NCBI GenBank assembly: GCA_017882885.1 | Contig: JADGOQ010000061.1 | Location: forward strand, 1 to 64,000 | Source of the DNA: Actinomycetales bacterium | Lineage (GTDB): Bacteria > Actinomycetota > Actinomycetes > Actinomycetales > Actinomycetaceae | Length of the DNA stretch: 64,000 nucleotides | Direction of reading: 5' to 3' | Notes under the pieces: model-generated | Database searches by the model: none | Seen by the model: only the letters and a program-made list of their open reading frames with translations | What the model was told of the DNA's origin: nothing | Made by a program: the position numbers and the translations under genes | In this document: in pieces, positions 34,888 to 43,168 of the stretch | Layout: each line of letters starts with the position of its first letter | Numbering within the stretch: the stretch's first letter is position 1

Positions 34888-35463
34888 GTGACCGCGCTGA
34901 GCGACGTCGAGAACGACGCCGATCCTCGTCTGACATCCGGCGCACTCCAGCCCGGGATCCCCACCTGGGACGAAATCGTCGAGCAGCACTCGGCGCGCGT
35001 GTACCGCCTCGCCTACCGCCTCGCCGGCAACCATGCCGACGCCGAGGACCTCACCCAGGAGACCTTCGTCCGCGTGTTCCGGTCGCTCCACACCTACACA
35101 CCCGGCACGTTCGAGGGCTGGCTGCACCGCATCACCACGAACCTCTTCCTGGACCAGGCGCGCCGCAGGGCGAAGCTGCGCGTGGAGTCCATCCAGGAGA
35201 TGCAGCTGCCCTCCGACTGGCAGGACGCGCCGGAACGCCAGTTCGAGCACGCCAACCTCGCGCCCGACATCCAGCGGGCGCTGGACGCGCTACCGCCCGG
35301 GTACCGCGCCGCCGTGGTGCTGTGCGACATCGAGGGTTACTCCTACGCCGAAGTCGCCGCCACCCTCGGGGTCAAGCTCGGCACCGTCCAGTCACGGCTC
35401 CACCGCGGGCGGGCGCTGCTGCGGGAGCAGCTCGCCCACCGGCAGCCGGGAGCGCGGACATGA
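34888..35463 (+). CDS. sigE: ECF RNA polymerase sigma factor, SigE-like
   Basis: A 191-residue ECF sigma factor. Region 2 (about residues 30-95) contains [22 protein letters not shown] and the DNA-melting [20 protein letters not shown]; region 4 (about 130-185) contains [21 protein letters not shown] and the helix-turn-helix [15 protein letters not shown]. Its gene neighbours (zinc-binding anti-sigma factor, HtrA protease, divergent O-methyltransferase, nearby Tat component) are those of the mycobacterial SigE envelope-stress regulon. GTG 34888 is preceded by GGGAGGA at 3 nt. The gene overlaps the anti-sigma gene by 4 nt, ensuring balanced synthesis. Confidence 0.88.
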   Translation: MTALSDVENDADPRLTSGALQPGIPTWDEIVEQHSARVYRLAYRLAGNHADAEDLTQETFVRVFRSLHTYTPGTFEGWLHRITTNLFLDQARRRAKLRVESIQEMQLPSDWQDAPERQFEHANLAPDIQRALDALPPGYRAAVVLCDIEGYSYAEVAATLGVKLGTVQSRLHRGRALLREQLAHRQPGART

Positions 35464-36293
35464 GGCACCTCGGCCCCCGGACCAGCGCGTACGTGGACGG
35501 CGGCCTCACGGGTTCCCGGTTGCGCCGCGCCGAGGCCCACCTGCGCCGGTGCCCGTGGTGCGCCGAGCAGGTGGCCTGGGAGCGGGAACTCTCCCTCCGG
35601 CTGCGCTCGCTGGAGCGGGCCGACGTGCCGGTGGGGCTGACGGAGCGCATCCCCGGACCACCGCAGCCGCCCGGGAAGTTGCGGCGGCTCGGGTGGACCG
35701 TGACGGACCGGGTGTCGCTCCCGGCCTGGCGGCACCGCGCGGCGGTGCGCGCCGTCGTCGGCGGGAGCGCGCTGGTGACGACGCTCGGTGTGGTGATCCT
35801 CGTGGGCGCGGCACAGGACGTGACCGTGACCGACGCCGACGTGCTGCGCGCCGGGGCGAGCGCCACCGTTGCCGGCGCGCCCGTCGTCACCCGCCTCGCC
35901 GCGTCCGGCGCCGACGACTCCACCGCGACGGCGGCCGCGCTGCTCCGCGACGCCGGGTGGGTCTTCCCCGCGGACCTGCCGCCGGGGCTCCACATCGCGG
36001 GCGTCTCCCTCCACCGCGACGCCGGGCGGGAGGTCCTGGAGGTCGAGGTGGCCGGGGGTGGCGGCTCCGCCCGCGTCCTCGAGGTGCGGGGGCGGGTGGA
36101 GGCGGGGGCGGTTCCCGCGGACGCCGTCGTCGTGCAGTGCGGCGAGATCGCCGTGGTCCTGGCGGGGGACACGGCGGTCCGGGACGAGATCGCGGCGCTC
36201 CTCCCCTCGCATGGCTTTGACTCGTCGCCGGTGGGACGATTGGAGCGTGGGATGCAGGCAGTGGTTTCGTTCTTCGGTGAGGTGGGCCCATGA
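35460..36293 (+). CDS. Zinc-binding anti-sigma factor (RseA-like), membrane-anchored
   Basis: A 277-residue protein with an N-terminal ZAS-type anti-sigma domain: H27, C31 and C34 form the HxxxCxxC zinc motif in [15 protein letters not shown] single membrane helix is predicted near residues 97-118, and the remaining 155 residues would be outside the cell and could sense or transmit stress. It is coupled to sigE (ATGA overlap) and to htrA. Most mycobacterial RseA proteins are soluble and shorter (about 150 residues), so the extracytoplasmic domain here is an addition; regulated proteolysis is a possible release mode but is not shown by the sequence. Confidence 0.8.
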   Translation: MRHLGPRTSAYVDGGLTGSRLRRAEAHLRRCPWCAEQVAWERELSLRLRSLERADVPVGLTERIPGPPQPPGKLRRLGWTVTDRVSLPAWRHRAAVRAVVGGSALVTTLGVVILVGAAQDVTVTDADVLRAGASATVAGAPVVTRLAASGADDSTATAAALLRDAGWVFPADLPPGLHIAGVSLHRDAGREVLEVEVAGGGGSARVLEVRGRVEAGAVPADAVVVQCGEIAVVLAGDTAVRDEIAALLPSHGFDSSPVGRLERGMQAVVSFFGEVGP

Positions 36294-37537
36294 CGTACGG
36301 TGATCCGGATGAGCGCTGGAAGCCGCAGGAGAACCCTCCCGTGCCGCAGGCCGAACCGCCCGCTCCGGTGGCCCCGCAGGTGACCGAGCAGCCCACCCAC
36401 TTCGAGTCGCAGGACGTCGTCGTGCGGCCCGACCAGCGTGGCGCCACCGGGCCGAGGACAGTCCGCCGCTCCACCGCGGTCCTGCTCGTGATCACGGCAC
36501 TGCTGGCCGGGCTCCTGCTCGGCGGGGTGGGGGCGCGGGCGTACTTCGGCCTCGGCGACGACGCGGCCCAGGCCACCGCCACTCCCACCGCCACCGTGGT
36601 GCGGGCACCCGACTCCATCGCCGGGATCGCCCAGGCAGTGGTCCCCTCCACCGTGTACATCGAGGCGACGACGGCGACGTCGGCGGCGTCGGGGACCGGG
36701 CTGATCCTCCGGTCCGACGGCTACGTCGTCACCAACAACCACTTGATCGCCGAGGCGGTGGACGGCGGGACCATCCAGGTGACGTTCTCCGACGGGACCG
36801 TCGAACAGGCCGAGGTGGTGGGGCGGACGGCGGACTACGACCTCGCGGTGTTGCACGTGGACCGCACGGGGCTGCGGCCGCTCACGCTGGCGAACTCCGA
36901 CGACGTCGCGGTCGGTGACCCGGTGATCGCCGTCGGCGCGCCGCTGGGCCTCGAGGGCACCGTGACGTCGGGCATCGTCTCCGCCCTCAACCGGGCGGTC
37001 CAGGCCGGCTCGGCCGGCGCGACCACGTTCATGAACGCCATCCAGACCGACGCGGCCATCAACCCCGGCAACTCCGGCGGCCCGCTCGTCAACGCAAGTG
37101 GCGAGGTGATCGGCATCAACACCGCGATCGCCCAGGCCTCGGGGACCTCCCAGGCCACCGGCAGCATCGGGCTGGGCTTCGCGATCCCGTCCAACCAGGT
37201 GAAGCGGACCACGGACCAGCTGATCGAGACGGGGACGGCCACGTACCCGATCATCGGCATCCTCCTCGACAGTCGCTACACCGGCGAGGGCGTGCAGGTG
37301 GCGACGGCCGCGTCCGACGGGAACGAGCCCGTGACGCCCGGCGGGCCCGGGGAACTCGCGGGGATCCGCGCCGGGGACATCATCCTCTCGATCGACGGCC
37401 AGCCGATGACGAGCGCCGACGAGGTCATCGTGTTCGTGCGGGCACACGCGCCGGGGGACGAGATCACGCTGACGATCCGCCGTGGCGGGCGGGAGGACGA
37501 CGTCACGGTGACCCTCGGGGAGCAGGAGGCGAACTGA
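36290..37537 (+). CDS. htrA: HtrA/DegP-like serine protease with PDZ domain
   Basis: A 415-residue membrane-anchored serine protease. A proline-rich cytoplasmic tail (1-60) is followed by one membrane helix (about 61-82), a linker, and a trypsin-like domain: histidine in VTNNHLIAEA near residue 147, aspartate in ADYDLAVLHV near residue 183, serine in NPGNSGGPLVN near residue 262. A C-terminal PDZ domain (about 325-410, with ELAGIRAGDIILSIDG) completes the HtrA layout. It should degrade or refold damaged envelope proteins. It is the third gene of the sigE operon (ATGA overlap with the anti-sigma gene). Confidence 0.9.
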   Translation: MTYGDPDERWKPQENPPVPQAEPPAPVAPQVTEQPTHFESQDVVVRPDQRGATGPRTVRRSTAVLLVITALLAGLLLGGVGARAYFGLGDDAAQATATPTATVVRAPDSIAGIAQAVVPSTVYIEATTATSAASGTGLILRSDGYVVTNNHLIAEAVDGGTIQVTFSDGTVEQAEVVGRTADYDLAVLHVDRTGLRPLTLANSDDVAVGDPVIAVGAPLGLEGTVTSGIVSALNRAVQAGSAGATTFMNAIQTDAAINPGNSGGPLVNASGEVIGINTAIAQASGTSQATGSIGLGFAIPSNQVKRTTDQLIETGTATYPIIGILLDSRYTGEGVQVATAASDGNEPVTPGGPGELAGIRAGDIILSIDGQPMTSADEVIVFVRAHAPGDEITLTIRRGGREDDVTVTLGEQEAN

Positions 37538-37569
37538 CGGACCCGCCCCGGGTCACGTGGCCGCGCGTG

Positions 37570-37917
37570 TCAGGTGGCCTCGTCGTCGAACGGCGCGGGG
37601 CCGTCCGGCTTCGCGGGCGGGGCCTGCGGCGGGACGACGGGCCGCGGGGCCGGCCGGGACGCGGCAGGGGCATCCTCCATCAGGGCCTCGCGCACGATGC
37701 GGCGCGGGTCGTACTGCCGGGGATCGAGCGACCGCAGGTCGGAGAACTCGTCCCCGAACTCGTCCTTCAGCGAGGTCTTGGCCTCGCGCATGAAGTCGCG
37801 GGCCTGGCGCACCCAGCCCGCGAACTGGGCGGTCACCTCGGGCAGCTTGTCGGGTCCGACCACCAGCAGCACGACGATGAGGAGGACGACCCCCTCCCAC
37901 CCACTGATCCCGCCCAC
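37570..37917 (-). CDS. tatB: Twin-arginine translocase subunit TatB
   Basis: A 115-residue Tat component with the typical plan: a short N-terminal membrane helix (about residues 8-20, VVLLIVVLLVV), the hinge GPDKLPE, an amphipathic helix (about 24-60) and a disordered proline-rich tail. The WEG before the helix and the longer amphipathic helix point to TatB rather than TatA. The start is GTG 37917, 2 nt after the mrp stop, so it is probably co-transcribed with mrp. In Mtb tatB lies downstream of htrA in the same direction; here it is convergent with htrA. Confidence 0.85.
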   Translation of the reverse strand: MGGISGWEGVVLLIVVLLVVGPDKLPEVTAQFAGWVRQARDFMREAKTSLKDEFGDEFSDLRSLDPRQYDPRRIVREALMEDAPAASRPAPRPVVPPQAPPAKPDGPAPFDDEAT

Positions 37918-37919
37918 GG

Positions 37920-39044
37920 CTACCTCGGAGTGATGTTGAGCGACCGCCCGGCGAGGCCGCGGGCGCGGGAGGCGAGGTGGTCGGCAACCTGGAGGAGGGC
38001 GCGGGCGGCCGCCGAGTCCGGATCAGCGAGCACCACGGGCTCGCCCGTGTCGCCGCCGGCCCGCAGCGCGATGTCGAGGGGGATCCGCGCGAGCAGCGGC
38101 ACCTCGTAGCCGAGTCCGACGGTCAGGTCGCGGCACACCTGGTCGCCCCCGCCGGAGCCGAAGATCTCCAGCCTGGTGCCGTCCGGCTGCTCGAGGTGGG
38201 ACATGTTCTCGATGACGCCCACCACGTGCTGGCGGGTCTGGGAGGAGAGGATGCCGGCGCGCTGCGCCACCTCCGCGGCCGCGACCTGCGGGGTGGTGAC
38301 CACGAGGATCTCCGAGTTCGGCAGGAGCTGGGCGACCGTGATCGCGATGTCGCCCGTCCCGGGCGGGAGGTCGAGGAGCAGCACGTCCAGGTCCCCCCAG
38401 AAAACGTCGCCGAGGAACTGCTGCATCGCGCGGTGGAGCATGGGGCCGCGCCACACGACCGGGGTGCCCGGCGCGGTGAACATGCCGATCGAGATGACCT
38501 TCACACCCTTGGCCACCGGGGGCACGATCATGTCGTCCAGCTTGGTGGGCGGGTGCTCCACGCCCAGCATGCGGGGGATGGAGAAGCCGTAGATGTCGGC
38601 GTCGACGACGCCCACCTTGAGCCCGCGGGCGGCGAGCGCGACAGCCAGGTTCGCCGTCACGGAGGACTTGCCGACGCCGCCCTTGCCCGAGGTGATCGCG
38701 TACACCCGGGTGAGTGAGCCCGGCTGTGTGAACGGGATGACGGGTTCCGGCGTGCCGCCGCGCAGCTTGGTGCGCAGGTCCCGCTTCTGCTCGTCGGTCA
38801 TCACGCCCATCGCGACCTCCACGGAGGTGACGCCGTCGAGGGACGCGACCTGCGCCGTGACGTCCCGGGTGATTGTGTCCTGCAGGGGGCAACCGGCGGT
38901 GGTGAGGTCGATCCCCACGACGACGGCGCCACCTGCGATCGTGACGCTGCGGACCATGTCGAGGTGCGTGATCGGCTGGCGGATCTCGGGGTCGATGACC
39001 TTCTCGAGCTGGGATCGGACGGCGTGCTCGGTGAGTGCGGGCAT
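37920..39044 (-). CDS. mrp: Mrp/ApbC iron-sulfur cluster carrier ATPase
   Basis: A 374-residue P-loop ATPase of the Mrp/NBP35 family that carries Fe-S clusters to target proteins. An N-terminal DUF59 (MIP18-like) domain (about 1-90, with TTAGCPLQ) is joined to the ATPase, which has the deviant Walker A SGKGGVGKSS near residue 119, DADIYGFSIPRMLG near 150 and LLLDLPPGTGDIAITVAQ near 230. The C-terminal CxxC of many Mrp proteins is not visible (NMSHLEQPDG where it is usually found), so cluster binding may rely on other residues. It is the first gene of a likely mrp-tatB pair. Confidence 0.9.
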   Translation of the reverse strand: MPALTEHAVRSQLEKVIDPEIRQPITHLDMVRSVTIAGGAVVVGIDLTTAGCPLQDTITRDVTAQVASLDGVTSVEVAMGVMTDEQKRDLRTKLRGGTPEPVIPFTQPGSLTRVYAITSGKGGVGKSSVTANLAVALAARGLKVGVVDADIYGFSIPRMLGVEHPPTKLDDMIVPPVAKGVKVISIGMFTAPGTPVVWRGPMLHRAMQQFLGDVFWGDLDVLLLDLPPGTGDIAITVAQLLPNSEILVVTTPQVAAAEVAQRAGILSSQTRQHVVGVIENMSHLEQPDGTRLEIFGSGGGDQVCRDLTVGLGYEVPLLARIPLDIALRAGGDTGEPVVLADPDSAAARALLQVADHLASRARGLAGRSLNITPR

Positions 39045-39054
39045 GGTCCCGATC

Positions 39055-39582
39055 CTACAACCCGGCCCGGCGCTCCTCGGAATGGCCCTCGTCCGGGCGC
39101 CCCCGGCGGTCGAGTTCGGTGTTCAGCTCCTCCAGGAGGTCCCGGAGTTCGGCACGGATGTAATCGCGGGTGGCGACCTCGTTCATCGCGATCCGTAGCG
39201 AGGCGATCTCGCGGGCGAGGTACTCGGTGTCCGCGAGGTTGCGCTCGGCCCGCTGGCGGTCCTGCTCGGCCGTGACCCGGTCGCGGTCGTCCTGGCGGTT
39301 CTGGGCGAGCAGGATGAGCGGGGCGGCGTACGACGCCTGCAGCGAGAGCATCCGCGTGAGTGCGGTGAAGCCGTACTCCGACTTGTCGAAGCGCAGCGCC
39401 GTCGGGCCCCAGGAGTTCCACGCGAGCCACACGAGGACGAACAGCGTCAGCCACACGAGGAACTGCGGGGTGCCGGTGAACCGCGCGATGCTCTCGGCCA
39501 CCTTTGCGGTGCCCTCCGACCGCAGCGAGAACCGGGGCCAGCGCTTGCGGTACTCCTTCGGTTGGTCGAGTCGCTCAGCCAT
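39055..39582 (-). CDS. DUF1003 membrane protein
   Basis: A 175-residue DUF1003 protein. Two membrane helices, near residues 40-58 and 75-92, surround the family sequence WNSWGPTALRFDKSEYGFTAL (broken here for length) and LSLQASYAAPLILLAQNRQ. The remaining C-terminal half is a charged coiled coil (about 97-155). The function of the family is unknown. Its start overlaps the end of the MgtE-N protein gene by 8 nt, and Mtb has the same association (Rv1231c/Rv1232c region). Confidence 0.83.
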   Translation of the reverse strand: MAERLDQPKEYRKRWPRFSLRSEGTAKVAESIARFTGTPQFLVWLTLFVLVWLAWNSWGPTALRFDKSEYGFTALTRMLSLQASYAAPLILLAQNRQDDRDRVTAEQDRQRAERNLADTEYLAREIASLRIAMNEVATRDYIRAELRDLLEELNTELDRRGRPDEGHSEERRAGL

Positions 39583-40867
39583 TGGGGACCTTCAGCTCGG
39601 CGTTGTCGGTGTCCTCGTCCTCGGCGTCGCGCCAGCCCTCGGGCAGCAGGTTGTCCAGCACGTCGTCCACCGAGATCGCCCCGAGCAGGCGGCGGTCCCG
39701 GTCGAGCACGGGCAGCGCCGTGCTGTTGTAGGTGGCCAGCAGCCGGGTCACCTTGGCGATCGAGTCGCCCGGGGTCACCGCCTCGACGTCGTTGTCCAGG
39801 AAGTTGCCCAGCGGTTCGTGGGGGGGCTCGCGCAGCGCGCGCTGCAGGTGCACGACGCCGAGGAATCGTCCCGTCGGCGTCTCCAGCGGGGGCCGGACCA
39901 CGAAGATCATCGTCGCCAGCGCGGGGTTGATGTCCCGTCGGCGGGCGTGGGCCAGGGCGGTGGCCACGGTGGCCTCGGGGCCGAGGATGATCGGCTCCGT
40001 GGTCATGAGGCCGCCCGCGGTGCGCTCGTCGTAGGCGAGGAGGCGCCGCACGTCCCGCGCCTCCTCGGGCTCCATCAAGCCGAGGAGCTCGGCGGCCTTG
40101 GACTCAGGGAGGTCGGAGACGAGGTCCGCGGCGTCGTCGGGCTGCATGACGTCCAGCACGTCCGCGGCTCGGCCGGCCTCGAGGCTCGACACGATCGCCA
40201 CACGGTCCTCGTCACCGAGTTCCTCGAGGACGTCGGCCAGACGGTCGTTGTCGAGTTCCGAGGCGACCTCGATGCGGCGGTCGTCGGGCAGGTCGTGCAG
40301 CACGTCGGCGAGGTCGGCGGCCTTCATGTCGCCGAGGCTGGCGAGCAGCGCCATTGCCCCCTGCTGCTCCGCGGAGGGCCCCAGCCCCTCGACGTCGGCG
40401 ACGTCCACGACCAGGGTCGGCCCGCGCCGCAGCAGCGCGGTCGACTCGCGACGGCGCACGAACAGTTTCGTCACCACCCAGTCCCGGTTCCGCTGCTGCT
40501 CGATCGCGACGTCCTCGATGGTCACCCGCCCGGAGCCGTCCCGCAGCGTGACGGTCCGGTCGAGGAGTTCGGACACGACGAGCGTCTCGCTCGCGCGCTG
40601 CTCGAACCGCCGGATATTGACGAGCCCCGTGGTGATCACGGCGCCCGGCTCGATGCCGGTCACCCGCGTGAGCGGCACGAACACCCGGCGGCGGCCCGGG
40701 ACCTCGACGACGAGGCCGACCGCCTTGGGGCCCCCCTTCGGGCGGATGAGGACGACGACGTCGTGGACCTTGCCGACCTCGTCACCGATGGGGTCGAACA
40801 CGGACGTGCCGGCCAGACGGGCGATGTAGACCCGGGAGGGAGCGGTGGTGCGGGGCGTCGACGTCAC
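39575..40867 (-). CDS. MgtE N-terminal/CBS/PRC-barrel cytoplasmic protein
   Basis: A 430-residue protein built like the cytoplasmic part of MgtE magnesium channels but with no membrane segments. Residues 10-80 resemble a PRC-barrel (FDPIGDEVGKVHDVVVLI), residues about 175-285 form the MgtE_N superhelix (repeated LADVLEELGDEDR, AADVLDVMQPDDAADLVSDL), and two CBS motifs follow (about 290-410, including the terminal GAISVDDVLDNLLPEGW). It may sense magnesium or adenylates and act on another protein. The GTG at 40867 is the likely start; it overlaps DUF1003 downstream. Confidence 0.82.
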   Translation of the reverse strand: MTSTPRTTAPSRVYIARLAGTSVFDPIGDEVGKVHDVVVLIRPKGGPKAVGLVVEVPGRRRVFVPLTRVTGIEPGAVITTGLVNIRRFEQRASETLVVSELLDRTVTLRDGSGRVTIEDVAIEQQRNRDWVVTKLFVRRRESTALLRRGPTLVVDVADVEGLGPSAEQQGAMALLASLGDMKAADLADVLHDLPDDRRIEVASELDNDRLADVLEELGDEDRVAIVSSLEAGRAADVLDVMQPDDAADLVSDLPESKAAELLGLMEPEEARDVRRLLAYDERTAGGLMTTEPIILGPEATVATALAHARRRDINPALATMIFVVRPPLETPTGRFLGVVHLQRALREPPHEPLGNFLDNDVEAVTPGDSIAKVTRLLATYNSTALPVLDRDRRLLGAISVDDVLDNLLPEGWRDAEDEDTDNAELKVPNG

Positions 40868-40982
40868 GGCTCCAGCCTAGGCCAGCGCCTCCCCCCGCGG
40901 CGGCTGCCGGGATCCCGAGTCGCGGGACCCGCGGGGCTCCCCGCACGGGTCATACCCAGCGGTTTCCCAGCACCTTGGGCCA

Positions 40983-40988
40983 TACTGG
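40983..40988 (+). promoter_or_regulatory. -10 box TACTGG for the stress-protein gene
   Basis: TACTGG 5 nt before the ATG at 40994; leaderless placement. Confidence 0.35.
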
Positions 40989-40993
40989 TGGGC

Positions 40994-41587
40994 ATGACGC
41001 AGATGACCTCGTTCCCCCGCTTCGGCGTGATGCCGCTCGGGGAGGAGATCGCGACCTTCGGGAAGTACGAGGACGCGCAGCGCGCCGTCGACGTGCTCGC
41101 GGACGCCGGCTTCCCGGTGCAGAAGGTCTCGATCATCGGGACCGACCTCAGGATGGTCGAGCGCGTGACCGGCCGGATGACCTTCAGCCGCGCCGCGCTC
41201 TCGGGCGTGCTCTCCGGCATGTGGTTCGGCCTCATGATGGGTCTGCTGTGGGTGGTGCTCGGCTCCCCGGACTTCATGCCCGTGGTGTGGGGCGTCAGTG
41301 TGGGCGCGATCTTCGGCGCCCTCTTCGGGCTCGCGGCGCACTCCCTGTCCGGCGGGAAGCGCGACTTCACGTCGGTGAGCCAGGTGGTGGCCACGCGGTA
41401 CGGCCTGCGGTGCGAGACCGACGTCGCCGCGAGGTGCCGCCAGACGCTCGTCGACAAGGGCATCAGCGTGGCCCTGCCGGGCCAACCCCAGGTGGTGGAC
41501 CTCACGATCCCGCCGAAGTACGGCGAGCGGATCGTCCCGGGTGAGCCGGCCCCCCCCACTGCCCCCTGGGGTCCGGCACAGCAGTAA
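40994..41587 (+). CDS. General stress protein (YflT/GSP17M-like domain) with two membrane helices
   Basis: A 197-residue protein with an N-terminal heat-induced stress protein YflT-like domain (IATFGKYEDAQRAVDVLAD near residue 20, VQKVSIIGTDLRMVERVTGR) followed by two membrane helices with many small residues (about 68-90 and 98-115) and a soluble C-terminal end rich in proline. Similar proteins in actinobacteria are common next to the MgtE-N/DUF1003 genes. The precise function is unknown. ATG 40994 is 5 nt from a TACTGG box. Confidence 0.75.
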   Translation: MTQMTSFPRFGVMPLGEEIATFGKYEDAQRAVDVLADAGFPVQKVSIIGTDLRMVERVTGRMTFSRAALSGVLSGMWFGLMMGLLWVVLGSPDFMPVVWGVSVGAIFGALFGLAAHSLSGGKRDFTSVSQVVATRYGLRCETDVAARCRQTLVDKGISVALPGQPQVVDLTIPPKYGERIVPGEPAPPTAPWGPAQQ

Positions 41588-41604
41588 CCGCCCCGGCGGC
41601 GCCG

Positions 41605-43125
41605 CTACCCGCCGAGCAGGTCGGTCACCCAGGCCTCGACGGCCGCCACGGCGCGCGGGATGTCCTCACTGAGGCGGACCGCGCCGTCCTCGGTCACCAG
41701 CACGTCGTCCTCGATCCGGACGCCGATGCCACGGAAGCGCTCGGGCACGGCGAGGTCATCGGCGCGGAAGTAGAGTCCCGGCTCGATCGTGAAGACCATC
41801 CCGGGTTCGAGTTCCGCGTCGAGGTAGAGCTCGCGGCGGGCCTGCGCGCAGTCGTGGACGTCGATGCCGAGATGGTGGGACGTGCCGTGGACCATCCAGC
41901 GCCGGTGGTACTGCCCCTCGGGCGCCAGCGACTCCGCCGCGCTCACCGGTAGCATTCCCCACGCCTCGAGGCGGGTGGCGATGACCTCCATGGCGGCGGC
42001 GTGCAGGTCGCGGAACCGCGCGCCCTTCTCGCCCGCCTTCGCGAGGGCGGCCTCGCAGGCGTCGAGCACGGCCTGGTAGACCTCGCGCTGTGGCTCCGTG
42101 AACCGGCCGTCGACCGGGAGGGTACGGGTGATGTCCGCCGTGTAGAGGGTCTCGACCTCGACCCCCGCGTCGACCAGCACCAGCTCGCCGCCCCGCACCG
42201 CGCCGTCGTTGTTGATCCAGTGCAGGGTGTTGGCGTGGTTGCCCGCCGCGGCGATGGTCTCGTAGCCGAGGCCGTTGCCCTCCTCACGGGCCTTCGCGCC
42301 GAAGGCGCCCTCGAGCACGCGTTCGCCCCGGACGTGGCCGGCCGCCCGGGGGAATGAGCGGATCAGCTCGTCGAAGCCGGCGGCGGTGGCCGCGATCGCC
42401 CGGCGCAGCTCGCGGACCTCGAACTCGTCCTTGACCAGCCGCATCTCGGACAACGCCTCCGCCAACGCCTCGTCGACGGCGGCATCCGCGACCACCCCGA
42501 CCTCGCCACGGACCTTCGCCACGAGCGCGGTCACGGCGGCGTCGGCCTGCGGGACGACGCGGATCCGCACCTGACCCGCGTCCTTCGCGACGGCGTCGGC
42601 GAGGGTGTCGATGTGGGCGCAGCGGATGCCGGTGAGGGCCTCGGTCTCCTCGAGTGTGGGGCGTGCCCCCACCCAGAGCTCCCCGTAGCGGGAGTCCGCG
42701 AAGAACTCCTCGGTGTCGCGGGCGGCGGCGGGCCGGAAATACAGGACGGCTTCGTGGGCGGCCCCGGGGTCGTCCCGGTTCGGCTCCAGCACGAGGACGG
42801 CGTCGGGCTCCTGGTCCGTGCCGAGGCCGGTGAGGTACGCGAAGGCGCTGTGGGGGCGGAAGCGGTGGTCGGTGTCGTTGGACCGGGGGACGAGCTGCCC
42901 GGCGGGGACGACGAGGCGCTCACCGGCGAAGCGCTGCCCGAGCCGCGCGCGGCGGGCGGCAGCGAAGGCCGCGGCCTCGGAACGTTCCGGCAGGTCGCTC
43001 GGGCGCGGCTCCCAGTTGGTGGCGATGAACTCGCGAAAGGCCTTTGAACTCGGGCGGTGGGAACGGTTGTTCCCCCGGTCCTCGAGTTGCTGTCCTGGTG
43101 CCGCCACTCGCTTCCCATCGGTCAT
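41605..43125 (-). CDS. pepP: Xaa-Pro aminopeptidase (aminopeptidase P)
   Basis: A 506-residue M24B metallopeptidase that removes N-terminal residues preceding proline. The N-terminal creatinase-like domain (about 45-190) is followed by the pita-bread domain. All five metal ligands are visible: the two aspartates in VLVDAGVE and YTADITRT, histidine in VHGTSHHLGIDVHD, and glutamates in FTIEPGLYF and GVRIEDDVLVTEDG. The start is ATG 43125, downstream of a TAACGT -10-like box; the open frame extends further but overlaps no conserved sequence. The gene is convergent with the stress-protein gene. Confidence 0.92.
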   Translation of the reverse strand: MTDGKRVAAPGQQLEDRGNNRSHRPSSKAFREFIATNWEPRPSDLPERSEAAAFAAARRARLGQRFAGERLVVPAGQLVPRSNDTDHRFRPHSAFAYLTGLGTDQEPDAVLVLEPNRDDPGAAHEAVLYFRPAAARDTEEFFADSRYGELWVGARPTLEETEALTGIRCAHIDTLADAVAKDAGQVRIRVVPQADAAVTALVAKVRGEVGVVADAAVDEALAEALSEMRLVKDEFEVRELRRAIAATAAGFDELIRSFPRAAGHVRGERVLEGAFGAKAREEGNGLGYETIAAAGNHANTLHWINNDGAVRGGELVLVDAGVEVETLYTADITRTLPVDGRFTEPQREVYQAVLDACEAALAKAGEKGARFRDLHAAAMEVIATRLEAWGMLPVSAAESLAPEGQYHRRWMVHGTSHHLGIDVHDCAQARRELYLDAELEPGMVFTIEPGLYFRADDLAVPERFRGIGVRIEDDVLVTEDGAVRLSEDIPRAVAAVEAWVTDLLGG

Positions 43126-43168
43126 GGGAAGGACGTTATCCCAGGGGAGTCGCGGGGGGAGGGCGGGG

